A stretch of 64,000 nucleotides of DNA. It comes from JAPLDB01 sp038230515 (GTDB lineage Bacteria > Bacteroidota > Bacteroidia > AKYH767-A > 2013-40CM-41-45). Below the pieces are notes generated by a model, which made no database searches, was not told the DNA's origin, and saw only the letters and a program-made list of their open reading frames with translations. The stretch spans positions 98,271 to 162,270 of the forward strand of contig JBBRND010000006.1 of assembly GCA_038230515.1 (NCBI GenBank), given 5' to 3'. Within the stretch, counting starts at the first letter, position 1. Each line of letters opens with the position of its first letter. Shown in pieces: positions 16,203 to 24,079 of the stretch. The position numbers were made by a program, and so were the translations under genes.

Positions 16203-19200
16203 ATGAGAAAAATTACAACTTCTTTTGTGCTTGCGGTGTTGTTCACCACTTCATTGTTTGCACGTGAAATCACCGGCATTGCGGCACAGCAAAAAATTAA
16301 AGGTGCCGAAAAAATTATGGAAGGCACACTGAGCGACATTCCTGATTACATCAGCTTCAGACAGGAGTCGCAGCCCGTTTTCGGCAACTTTAATCTGTGG
16401 GCTCACGATGCGCTTAAACTTTCAACGCAAACTGATTTTGTGTTGCTCAATTCAACCAGCGATCAGATCGGCATTACGCATTACCGCTACCAGCAAACCC
16501 TCAATGGCATTCCGGTAGAAGGTACCATGTACATTGTGCATGTAAAGAACAATAAAATTGTTTCCATGAACGGAACGTTATTCAGCAAACTGAATGGATC
16601 TGCTTCACCATCGCTGAATGAACCAACGGCATTGACAAAAGCGCTTGACTACATGAAGGCCTCTGTGTATCGCTGGCAGCAGCCGCAGATGGAGCAACAG
16701 TTGAAGTTGCAAAACCACGATGCCAATGCTACCTGGTATCCGAAAGGAGAGTTGATGTACGCTCCGGTTAACGGAAATTTCAAAGCAGAAAATTACCGGC
16801 TCACGTACCGCTTTGATGTGTATGCAGCAAAACCGCTGAGAAGAGAATATGTTTATGTAGATGCCTCAACCGGAGAAATTGTTTACACCAAAAACAGGAT
16901 TGAGAATTCGGATGCACTTGCTACTGCAAATACAGCTTATAGCGGGCTGCGCGAAATGACCACTGATAGTGTAAATGCAACTACGTATCACCTGCGCGAG
17001 GCAGGAAGAGGAAACGGAATTCAAACATTCAATCTTCAGACAAGCACCAACTATACAAACACTGATTTTGTTGATGCAGATAATTACTGGGACAATGTAA
17101 ATGCAGCTCTCGATCAGTATGCTTCCGATGCACATTGGGGTGCAGAAATGACTTACGATTTTTACTGGCAGAAATTTAACCGCAACAGCATTGACAATGC
17201 AGGATTTGAACTGTTCAATTATGTACACTATGATGTAGGTTATGTAAATGCTTTCTGGGATGGTCAGGAAATGACCTTTGGTGATGGAGACGCGACCTAC
17301 CATCCGCTCACTGCTCTTGATGTAATCGGTCATGAAATTTCTCATGGACTTACTCAGTTCACTTCCAATCTTGGCAACGTGCCCGAAGGTGGTGCGTTAA
17401 ACGAGGGCTTCAGCGATTGCATGGGTAACTCCATCCGTCATTTTGGAAAAGGCGGAGTAATGGACTGGCTTATTGGTGATGAACTCGGTGGCGCACCTTT
17501 CCGCGACATGGCCAATCCGAGTAATACCGGCAATCCTGATACTTACCTTGGAACCAATTGGGATTTCGCTACTCAGGAAGTGCATCAGAATAGTACGATA
17601 CTCAGCCATGCTTTTTATCTTTTAACTGTAGGCGGAACCGGCACGAATGATAATGGAGATACCTACTCGGTTGCAGCAATGGGTATTGATACAGCCGCTG
17701 CCATCTGGTTTCGAATGAATACAGTTTATCTCACTCCGAATTCGGGATATGCAGATGCGCGCACGTCTTCAATTCGGGCAGCCATTGATCTTTACGGTGC
17801 ATGCACTCCTGAAGTGGAAGCTACTACTGACGCATGGCATGCGGTGGGAGTTGGCAATGCATTTACTCCGGGTGTTACGAGCGATTTTAACTCCGCTGTT
17901 CTTGCATTCTGCACCGCTCCTGCATCAGTAGATTTTTCTAATCTCAGTTCTAATGCAGGAACCTATGTTTGGGATTTTGGTGATGGTGATACCAGCCACG
18001 CTGCAAACCCAACGCATATCTATGCTGCTTACGGGCATTACACTGTTACCTTAATTGCCGATGGCGGCACCTGCGGAATTGATACACTCATCCGCAATCA
18101 ATACATAAGTGTTGATACAGTAAATCCGTGTGTTGTTTCTCTTCCTGCAAACGGAACTGCCAGTACACAAACTTCCTGCTCAGGTCAACTCTACGATAGT
18201 GGCGGACCGAATGGTGATTACACCGATCAAACCGATGCAAAAGTTACGATCTCACCAATAGGCGCTTCAACGGTTTCTATCACCTTTACTTCTTTCAGTT
18301 TCGAAAACGGATATGATTTCGTTTATGTGTATGATGGTCCAACTACTGCCAGCCCCCTCATCGGTCAATATACCGGCACTGCTCTTCCTAACGGAGGAAC
18401 GATTAATTCAACAGGAGGATCAATTACCATCCGTCAAACTTCTGACGTGGGAGTAACTGCATCCGGTTTTGCATTGACATGGCAGTGTGCGTTGTCCACC
18501 CAGCCGCCAACTGCAAACTTTAATGCAAATACAACAAGCACATGTTCAGGTGTTGTTCAGTTTAATGACCTGAGCACAAATGGACCTACTTCATGGAGTT
18601 GGAATTTTGGTGACGGTGGCACTTCCACTCAGCAGAACCCATCGCACACTTATACAACGAACGGTCAGTTCACTGTTGTGCTTATTGCTACAAACGCAAA
18701 CGGCACCGATACTCAAACTTCGCCAAATTACATTACTGTAAATCTTCCTACAGCACCAACTGCAACCGGAGCAAGTGCTTGTCATGGAAGTTCAGCAACG
18801 CTTACAGCAAATGGTGCTGCCGCACTTACATGGTTTGCTTCTCCCACAGGAGGAGCAGCATTAGGAACAGGCACTGCATTTAGTACCCCTCCGCTTTCTG
18901 CTTCTACCACTTATTATGTAGAGTCAGATATCTATCCTGCATCTCTATTCAACTTGCCGCTTAACAGCAGTATCGGCACCGGAGGATATTTTGCAAACAC
19001 CACCGATCGTTACCTCATCTTTGATTGTTATCAACCATCCACCTTGGTTTCTGTTTGGGTAGATGCTCAATCTGGAGGAAACAGAACAATAGAATTGAGA
19101 AGCAGCAGCGGCACCGTTCTTCAAAGTGCAGTAGTTAACGTCCCTCCCGGACAAGGTCGCATCACTCTTAATTTTAATATACCCGTAGGAACAGCCATGC

Positions 19201-19898
19201 AATTGGGGGTTAACGGAACTTCAAACCTTTTCCGCAATCAGGGCGGAGCAATGTTTCCTTACACGCTTAGCGGATTAGTTTCCATAACAGGTACAAATTC
19301 AGGTATGCCTGCCTATTATTATTACTTCTACAATTGGGAAGTGGTAGGTCCCCCTTGCATCAGCGCACGCACAGCAGTTAATGCTACAATGAACCCTTCT
19401 CCAACGGCAGCTTTCACTCCGAATCTTTTTGCAAACATTGCAAACTTTACAGATAACTCTACGGGAAGTCCTGTAACTTTCGCGTGGGATTTTGGCGATG
19501 GCAGCACTGCCACCACACAAAACCCATCTCATACTTATGCCAATACCGGACCCTATCTGGTTTGTCTCACAGTTACAAATGCAGGAGGTTGTTCTGATAC
19601 TCATTGCCAGACAATAAACATTTTGTCAGTAGGAATTTCTGAAGCAAGCACTGAAGCAAACATTTCTGTATTCCCTAATCCGGTGAACGATCAGTTGACG
19701 ATTAATTTCAATTCATCTTTATCAAAAAAGAAATGGACATTGAAGCTGACTGATATTCTCGGAAAAACAGTTTTGGAGAAAACGGCTGATCATGTTCAAT
19801 CGTTGATCTGGAATCTTGCTGCAATTGCTCCGGGTGCTTACACTCTCACCATGCAAAGTGAGGATGAGAAAGTAATCACAAGAATTATCAGGCAGTAA
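16203..19898 (+). CDS. M4 (thermolysin-like) metallopeptidase with PKD/CUB domains and T9SS tail
   Basis: This 1231-residue secreted zinc protease has a signal peptide (FVLAVLFTTSLFA), an FTP/PepSY propeptide (about 70-230) and an M4 catalytic domain with zinc motif HEISH (377-381) and third ligand E401 in ALNEGFSD. The C-terminal half carries PKD (about 565-640), a CUB-like domain (about 655-765, NGYDFVYVYDG), a second PKD, an Ig-like and jelly-roll-like stretch, a third PKD and a type A sorting domain (VFPNPVNDQLTI). M4 enzymes digest extracellular protein, preferring hydrophobic P1' residues. All catalytic residues that can be checked are intact. The IS3 element begins 14 bp after the stop codon and separates the gene from its likely terminator at 21319. 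Confidence 0.94.
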   Translation: MRKITTSFVLAVLFTTSLFAREITGIAAQQKIKGAEKIMEGTLSDIPDYISFRQESQPVFGNFNLWAHDALKLSTQTDFVLLNSTSDQIGITHYRYQQTLNGIPVEGTMYIVHVKNNKIVSMNGTLFSKLNGSASPSLNEPTALTKALDYMKASVYRWQQPQMEQQLKLQNHDANATWYPKGELMYAPVNGNFKAENYRLTYRFDVYAAKPLRREYVYVDASTGEIVYTKNRIENSDALATANTAYSGLREMTTDSVNATTYHLREAGRGNGIQTFNLQTSTNYTNTDFVDADNYWDNVNAALDQYASDAHWGAEMTYDFYWQKFNRNSIDNAGFELFNYVHYDVGYVNAFWDGQEMTFGDGDATYHPLTALDVIGHEISHGLTQFTSNLGNVPEGGALNEGFSDCMGNSIRHFGKGGVMDWLIGDELGGAPFRDMANPSNTGNPDTYLGTNWDFATQEVHQNSTILSHAFYLLTVGGTGTNDNGDTYSVAAMGIDTAAAIWFRMNTVYLTPNSGYADARTSSIRAAIDLYGACTPEVEATTDAWHAVGVGNAFTPGVTSDFNSAVLAFCTAPASVDFSNLSSNAGTYVWDFGDGDTSHAANPTHIYAAYGHYTVTLIADGGTCGIDTLIRNQYISVDTVNPCVVSLPANGTASTQTSCSGQLYDSGGPNGDYTDQTDAKVTISPIGASTVSITFTSFSFENGYDFVYVYDGPTTASPLIGQYTGTALPNGGTINSTGGSITIRQTSDVGVTASGFALTWQCALSTQPPTANFNANTTSTCSGVVQFNDLSTNGPTSWSWNFGDGGTSTQQNPSHTYTTNGQFTVVLIATNANGTDTQTSPNYITVNLPTAPTATGASACHGSSATLTANGAAALTWFASPTGGAALGTGTAFSTPPLSASTTYYVESDIYPASLFNLPLNSSIGTGGYFANTTDRYLIFDCYQPSTLVSVWVDAQSGGNRTIELRSSSGTVLQSAVVNVPPGQGRITLNFNIPVGTAMQLGVNGTSNLFRNQGGAMFPYTLSGLVSITGTNSGMPAYYYYFYNWEVVGPPCISARTAVNATMNPSPTAAFTPNLFANIANFTDNSTGSPVTFAWDFGDGSTATTQNPSHTYANTGPYLVCLTVTNAGGCSDTHCQTINILSVGISEASTEANISVFPNPVNDQLTINFNSSLSKKKWTLKLTDILGKTVLEKTADHVQSLIWNLAAIAPGAYTLTMQSEDEKVITRIIRQ

Positions 19899-19963
19899 AA
19901 GTTAAGTGGTGCTGTGTCGTCCTAAAAAAGCGATACAGATTTATCAGGCAAAACTAATTTAAT

Positions 19964-20815
19964 TTAAGCAGGAATCAGGATATCCTGATTCCTGCTTTTT
20001 GTTTTATAGGTCTTCATTTTAATTTCTTGTTGGTTGTGCATTTGAATCGGGGTTAATAGATTACAGGAAAAGTGAGGTCTTTCTTGATTGTATATTTCAA
20101 TACTTTCTGCTACTAATTTTTGTATTACATTCAAGTCCACTTTATAGTTTTCTAATTCAAATTCATTTTTAATTATTCCATTTATTCTCTCTGCTACGGC
20201 ATTTGAATACGGGTCGTAGCCCTCAGTCATGCTGCATAGGATATTGTTTTTTGAGAGTGCGCTCTGGTACTCATTGGAACAATATTGTATGCCTTTATCA
20301 GAATGGTGGATGAGTTTTGACCCGGGGTATTTTCTGCCTTTAACAGCCATGCGCAAAGCTCTTGATACACCGCTGGTATTTAAACTGTCGGATAAATCAT
20401 ATCCAACAATCTTCTTTGAATAGGCATCGGTGATAAGGGCCAGGTAAGTGTGTTCATGTTTACCTGCAAGGTAGGTAATGTCAGATACCCAGACCTGCTC
20501 AGGGTGGTTGATGGATAATTGACTTACTAAATCTTTGTGTTTATAAAACCGATGATGGGTGTTGGTGGTTACTCTGTAATTTCTTTTTGGAAACACCCTC
20601 AGATGATTTGCTTTTAATATGCTGAACAATTTATCCCGACCCACTTGATGGGTTTGTAAATTTGTTTTAAGCAAGTGATATAGTTTTCTGGTGCCTATGC
20701 GTGGCATTCTTGTTCGCAATGGAACTACCAATTGTACTACTTGCTCTGCTGTCATTTGCCGTTTTGTTTTTGCTTTTATTTTTCGATAATAAACCTGTCT
20801 GCTTACCCCGAACAA
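19964..20815 (-). CDS. IS3-family transposase OrfB (DDE integrase domain)
   Basis: The 283-residue catalytic part of the transposase has the rve fold with the DDE residues visible in VWVSDITYL, IHHSDKGIQY and NAVAERINGIIKNE, preceded by an HTH_21-like region (RMPRIGTRKLYHLL). The frame is open upstream of the first ATG through ALFGVSRQ and back to the slippery site at 20881-20887, so the active protein is most likely an OrfAB fusion made by -1 frameshifting. The last codons lie in a 32-bp palindrome. Intact, so possibly still mobile. Confidence 0.92.
   Translation of the reverse strand: MFGVSRQVYYRKIKAKTKRQMTAEQVVQLVVPLRTRMPRIGTRKLYHLLKTNLQTHQVGRDKLFSILKANHLRVFPKRNYRVTTNTHHRFYKHKDLVSQLSINHPEQVWVSDITYLAGKHEHTYLALITDAYSKKIVGYDLSDSLNTSGVSRALRMAVKGRKYPGSKLIHHSDKGIQYCSNEYQSALSKNNILCSMTEGYDPYSNAVAERINGIIKNEFELENYKVDLNVIQKLVAESIEIYNQERPHFSCNLLTPIQMHNQQEIKMKTYKTKSRNQDILIPA
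19966..19997. terminator. Perfect 32-bp palindrome at the end of orfB
   Basis: AAGCAGGAATCAGGAT is followed directly by its reverse complement, and on the plus strand by a T-run to 20000. It overlaps the orfB stop codon (19964-19966). Read on the plus strand it is a plausible terminator that would stop read-through from the metallopeptidase gene into antisense of the transposase. Confidence 0.7.
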
Positions 20816-20829
20816 TGCACAGGTAGAAA

Positions 20830-21264
20830 CTAGTGTTTCTTTGTTGTCTTTACGGTACTGGTCGATTGTTCGGGTAAGGAGTTTTTTCGGATGGCGATGT
20901 TGTATTCTTTTTCGGCAATCTCAATCATCATATCAAATATGATCGCCTTCTTATCCGATGTTTCTACCTGTTTTTCTAAGTACGCTTTCTGTTTCTCAAG
21001 CAGCTTTACTTTTTGTTCAAGTTCTAATATTTTTTGTTCCGGTGTTTTGGGCATGTTCGATGGAGTTTGATTTTCCCAGTCAAAGTTCCCATATTTTCTT
21101 AACCAACCAACTACTGTTGCACGAACTTGTATACCATACTGCCTACAGGCAGCATGGGTAGATAATTCTCCGCGCTCAATCTCCTGCACTACTTGTAGTT
21201 TGAAGGACATACTGTAGTCCCTTTGAGTGCGTTTTAAATACTCTCTTGTTTCTTCTGTTTCCAT
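20830..21264 (-). CDS. IS3-family transposase OrfA (DNA-binding)
   Basis: The 144-residue protein has an N-terminal helix-turn-helix (YSMSFKLQVVQEIERGE, AACRQYGI, VVGWLRKYG) that binds the terminal repeats, and a leucine-zipper-like coiled coil (ILELEQKVKLLEKQKAYLEK) used for multimerisation. It ends at TAG 20830 in one frame, while the slippery heptamer at 20881-20887 allows a -1 shift into orfB. Confidence 0.88.
   Translation of the reverse strand: METEETREYLKRTQRDYSMSFKLQVVQEIERGELSTHAACRQYGIQVRATVVGWLRKYGNFDWENQTPSNMPKTPEQKILELEQKVKLLEKQKAYLEKQVETSDKKAIIFDMMIEIAEKEYNIAIRKNSLPEQSTSTVKTTKKH
20881..20887 (-). promoter_or_regulatory. Programmed -1 frameshift site (A AAA AAC)
   Basis: On the minus strand, orfA reads CGA AAA AAC; slipping one base back on A-AAA-AAC gives R-K-K-L-L-T-R and continues without a stop into orfB. 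This is the canonical slippery heptamer of IS3-family elements. Confidence 0.75.
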
Positions 21265-21318
21265 AACGATACTTTTTTGTGTATCCCTATTTCAGGACGG
21301 GACAAGGTTATAAAAATG

Positions 21319-21352
21319 AAAACTCCTTTCAATGCGGAAGGAGTTTTTTTTA
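21319..21352 (+). terminator. Rho-independent terminator
   Basis: AAAACTCCTT and AAGGAGTTTT form a 10-bp stem with a 9-nt loop, followed by a T-run. It lies just outside the IS right end and points away from the metallopeptidase, so it was probably that gene's terminator before the insertion. Confidence 0.8.
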
Positions 21353-21387
21353 TTCTCAAATCTCCTCTCATTTCTGATTTACAAAAT

Positions 21388-21395
21388 TATCTTTG
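21388..21395 (+). promoter_or_regulatory. Promoter box TATCTTTG for mtaB
   Basis: A perfect TAnnTTTG match ending 7 nt before the ATG at 21403, supporting that start and a leaderless or nearly leaderless transcript. Confidence 0.65.
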
Positions 21396-21402
21396 CGCTC
21401 CG

Positions 21403-22782
21403 ATGATTTCTTCAAACACAGTTGCTTTTCACACACTCGGCTGCAAATTAAATTTTGCGGAGAGTTCAACCATTGCACGGCAACTAAAAGAATCGGGATT
21501 TAAGAAAGTTGATTTTGAAAATCCGGCTGATGTGTATGTCATTAACACATGTTCTGTAACAGAGAATGCCGATCGTGAATGTCGTGCAGTGGTGAGAAAG
21601 GCGTTGAACACAAACCCCGAAGCATTCATTGCAGTGATCGGTTGTTATGCGCAATTAAAGCCCGAAGAGATTGCTTCAATTGACGGAGTGGATTTGGTTC
21701 TTGGCGCGACAGAGAAATTCAATCTGCCTAACTACCTCAACCATCTTTCAAAAAAAGTTCGCACGGAAATTCATTCATGCGAAGTTGATTCGGCAAATTT
21801 TTTTATTACTTCTTATTCAACAGGAGACCGCACCCGCGCATTTCTGAAAGTGCAGGACGGCTGCGATTACAGTTGCACCTACTGCACCATTCCACTCGCA
21901 CGAGGAGCAAGCAGAAGCGATTCGATTGAGAATGTAATTTCGCAAGCGATGAAAATTGCATCTGACGGAATAAAAGAAATTGTGTTGACAGGAGTGAACA
22001 TTGGTGACTTCGGGAATACAGTCAACAGTCCGCAGTCGGCAGTTGGCAGTCAACCAAAGGCAGATGACAAATTTTTACTTTTGCTTAGAGCACTTGATGA
22101 AGTAGAAGGTATTGAAAGATTCCGAATCTCTTCTATTGAACCGAATCTTCTTACAGATGAAATAATAGAATTTGTTGCTGCATCAAAAAAATTTGTTCCG
22201 CATTTTCATATTCCGTTGCAATCGGGTTGTGATAAAATTCTGAAAGCGATGAGCAGAAGATATTTGCGCGAGCTGTATAAAAACAGAGTGACGAAAATAA
22301 AAACATTGATGCCGTATTGCTGCATTGGTGTTGATGTTATCGTTGGGTTTCCTTCGGAAAATGAAAATGATTTTCTTGATACTTACCACTTCATCAATGA
22401 GCTTGATGTTTCTTATTTACATGTATTCACTTATTCCGAACGAGACAATACGGATGCCTTGCAGTTGAAAGAAATTGTCCATGTAAATGAACGGAAGAGA
22501 AGAAATAAAATGCTGCGGATTTTATCTCAAAAGAAATTGCATGGTTTTTATCAGAAGCACCTCGGAGAAATTCACAAAGTTCTTTTCGAGACCGAAAACA
22601 AAAGCGGAATGCTTCATGGCTTCACTGAAAATTACATTCGGATGAAAACAGAATTTGACTCTTCACTTGTTCGGCAATTCGCAAAAGTTAAATTAGATAC
22701 TGTTGATGATGACATGACAGTAAGCGCGCAGATTTTAGAATCGGTTTCTGGAAATTCCGAATTTCCAATTTCTAATTTATAA
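21403..22782 (+). CDS. mtaB: tRNA (t6A37) methylthiotransferase MtaB
   Basis: This radical-SAM enzyme of 459 residues adds a methylthio group to N6-threonylcarbamoyladenosine at tRNA position 37. The N-terminal UPF0004 domain carries cysteines in LGCKLNF, NTCSVT and GCYAQ (second 4Fe-4S cluster), and the radical-SAM triad is C154-x3-C158-x2-C161 in DGCDYSCTYC. A TRAM-like tail follows. Start at ATG 21403 follows from the promoter box and from homology to FHTLGCKLN openings; a longer in-frame extension into the IS border is unlikely. A GCAGTC heptamer repeat inserts about 12 residues (TVNSPQSAVGSQ) after GDFGN. The stop codon lies in a second heptamer repeat. Confidence 0.93.
   Translation: MISSNTVAFHTLGCKLNFAESSTIARQLKESGFKKVDFENPADVYVINTCSVTENADRECRAVVRKALNTNPEAFIAVIGCYAQLKPEEIASIDGVDLVLGATEKFNLPNYLNHLSKKVRTEIHSCEVDSANFFITSYSTGDRTRAFLKVQDGCDYSCTYCTIPLARGASRSDSIENVISQAMKIASDGIKEIVLTGVNIGDFGNTVNSPQSAVGSQPKADDKFLLLLRALDEVEGIERFRISSIEPNLLTDEIIEFVAASKKFVPHFHIPLQSGCDKILKAMSRRYLRELYKNRVTKIKTLMPYCCIGVDVIVGFPSENENDFLDTYHFINELDVSYLHVFTYSERDNTDALQLKEIVHVNERKRRNKMLRILSQKKLHGFYQKHLGEIHKVLFETENKSGMLHGFTENYIRMKTEFDSSLVRQFAKVKLDTVDDDMTVSAQILESVSGNSEFPISNL
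22018..22052. repeat. Heptamer tandem repeat inside mtaB (GCAGTCN family)
   Basis: Units ACAGTCA, ACAGTCC, GCAGTCG, GCAGTTG, GCAGTCA encode a Ser/Gln-rich insertion in an otherwise conserved enzyme. Five units keep the frame (35 bp plus adjoining bases). Confidence 0.75.
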
Positions 22783-22792
22783 TTTCTCAAAT
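22751..22792. repeat. Heptamer tandem repeat at the mtaB-lgt junction (AATTTCN family)
   Basis: Six 7-bp steps (GAAATTC, CGAATTT, CCAATTT, CTAATTT, ATAATTT, CTCAAAT) cover the last mtaB codons, its TAA and the run-up to the lgt start codon. Confidence 0.7.
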
Positions 22793-23958
22793 TGTATCCG
22801 ACAATCTCCGATCTTCTTCAAGACATCTTCGGCATTAACCTTCCGCTGCCGATTCAGTCGTTCGGTTTTTTTGTGGCAATTTCCTTCCTGCTGGCTGCCT
22901 ACACTCTTTCTCTTGAGTTGAGAAGAAAAGAATTGCAGGGTTTAATTTCTTCTTCGACAAGAAGAACACTAAAGGGTGCGCCCGCTGCTCCGGCAGAAAT
23001 TATTTTTAACGGTGTTGTCGGTTTCATTCTCGGATTCAAGTTGATTTATTTTGCCATGAATTATTCAGCGCTTGTTGACAATCCGCAGAAGGCGCTGTTG
23101 TCAATGCAGGGAACTCTTGTCGGTGGAATTCTTGCGGGTGCTTTTGCTGCGTATTGGAAATACCGCGAGAAAGAAAAAGCAAAAAAAGAAAAACCTGAGT
23201 GGGCAGAAGAAACAGTTTCACCTTATGAATTGGTGGGCAACATTACAATCGTTGCTGCAGTAAGCGGACTGATCGGAGCAAAAATATTTCACAACCTTGA
23301 GAACTTCCAAGATTTTCTGAATGATCCCTTAGGCGCGCTCATCTCTTTCAGCGGACTCACCATGTATGGAGGACTCGTTGTTGGCGCTATCGCAACAATT
23401 TGGTACGGAAAAAAATATGGCATTGGCGCACTGCACCTGAGTGATGCTGCTGCTGCTGGTTTGATGCTTGCTTATGGTTTCGGACGACTTGGTTGCCAGA
23501 TTGCAGGCGATGGCGATTGGGGAATTGTAAACACTTCGCCCAAACCGTCATGGATTAGTTTTCTTCCTGATTGGTTTTGGAGTTACAGCTATCCGCACAA
23601 TGTAATTAATGAAGGAATTTCAATTCCCGGATGTATCGGCAAGCATTGTTATATGCTGCCGCAACCTGTGTTTCCAACTCCTTTGTATGAGTGCATTGTT
23701 TGCATTGCATTCTTTTTTCTTTTGTGGAGTGTGAGAAAAAAATTCAGTACTCCCGGAAAATTCTTTTCACTTTATCTTTTGCTCAATGGCATCGAACGTT
23801 TTCTTGTTGAATCAATCCGTGTCAACTCGAAATATCACCTTGCAGGAATTTCATTCACACAGGCGCAATTAATTTCGCTTCTACTTATCCTTACAGGTGC
23901 TTGCGGGTTATTTTTTCTTCGGAAAAACCCACAAGGATCAACCGTTCATTTGGAATAA
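22792..23958 (+). CDS. lgt: Prolipoprotein diacylglyceryl transferase-like protein
   Basis: Lgt transfers diacylglycerol from phosphatidylglycerol to the lipobox cysteine of prolipoproteins in the inner membrane. This 388-residue protein has about seven hydrophobic segments and the signature regions TMYGGLVVGA, YGFGRLGCQIAGDGDWG (R-x2-G-C in place of the usual G-R-x-G-N-F-x-N) and NGIERFLVESIRVN. The start is a TTG at 22792: the frame is closed by mtaB's own TAA 9 nt upstream and the first ATG is far inside. It is probably cotranscribed with mtaB. Several lipoproteins in the window are candidate substrates. The divergence of the signature may mark a Bacteroidota subfamily. Confidence 0.9.
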   Translation: MYPTISDLLQDIFGINLPLPIQSFGFFVAISFLLAAYTLSLELRRKELQGLISSSTRRTLKGAPAAPAEIIFNGVVGFILGFKLIYFAMNYSALVDNPQKALLSMQGTLVGGILAGAFAAYWKYREKEKAKKEKPEWAEETVSPYELVGNITIVAAVSGLIGAKIFHNLENFQDFLNDPLGALISFSGLTMYGGLVVGAIATIWYGKKYGIGALHLSDAAAAGLMLAYGFGRLGCQIAGDGDWGIVNTSPKPSWISFLPDWFWSYSYPHNVINEGISIPGCIGKHCYMLPQPVFPTPLYECIVCIAFFFLLWSVRKKFSTPGKFFSLYLLLNGIERFLVESIRVNSKYHLAGISFTQAQLISLLLILTGACGLFFLRKNPQGSTVHLE

Positions 23959-23971
23959 AGTTCTTTGTTTT

Positions 23972-23999
23972 AGTTCGCAGTTCATAGTTGGCAGCAAGA
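23972..23999. repeat. Heptamer tandem repeat (GCAGTTN family), intergenic
   Basis: Units AGTTCGC, AGTTCAT, AGTTGGC, AGCAAGA follow the lgt stop codon. Confidence 0.6.
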
Positions 24000-24046
24000 G
24001 CCGGAGTGGTTGATTTTTGTGAATGATGTTCATTAAATTATGTTTC

Positions 24047-24054
24047 TATCTTTG
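24047..24054 (+). promoter_or_regulatory. Promoter box TATCTTTG
   Basis: Perfect TAnnTTTG match 25 nt upstream of the ATG at 24080. Confidence 0.6.
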
Positions 24055-24079
24055 GTCTAATTTCTAAAACCATCATCTT

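Larger units (their letters stand above)
19913..21304 (-). mobile_element. Complete IS3-family insertion sequence (about 1.39 kb)
   Basis: Terminal inverted repeats of 25 bp, 19913-19937 (TGTGTCGTCCTAAAAAAGCG..) and 21280-21304, match at about 20 positions and have the TG..CA ends of the family. Inside are orfA and orfB on the minus strand joined by an A-AAA-AAC slippery site. No target duplication is obvious in the flanks (GGTGC before, AGGTT after), so the insertion is old, or the exact ends differ by a few bases. Confidence 0.88.

Noticed and set aside
15956..16267. 103-codon plus-strand frame over array C
   Set aside because: Overlaps the metallopeptidase signal peptide in another frame and is explained by the repeat.
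19908..21309. Target-site duplication around the IS3 element
   Set aside because: Flanks GGTGC and AGGTT are not a direct repeat adjacent to the ends, so none is claimed.
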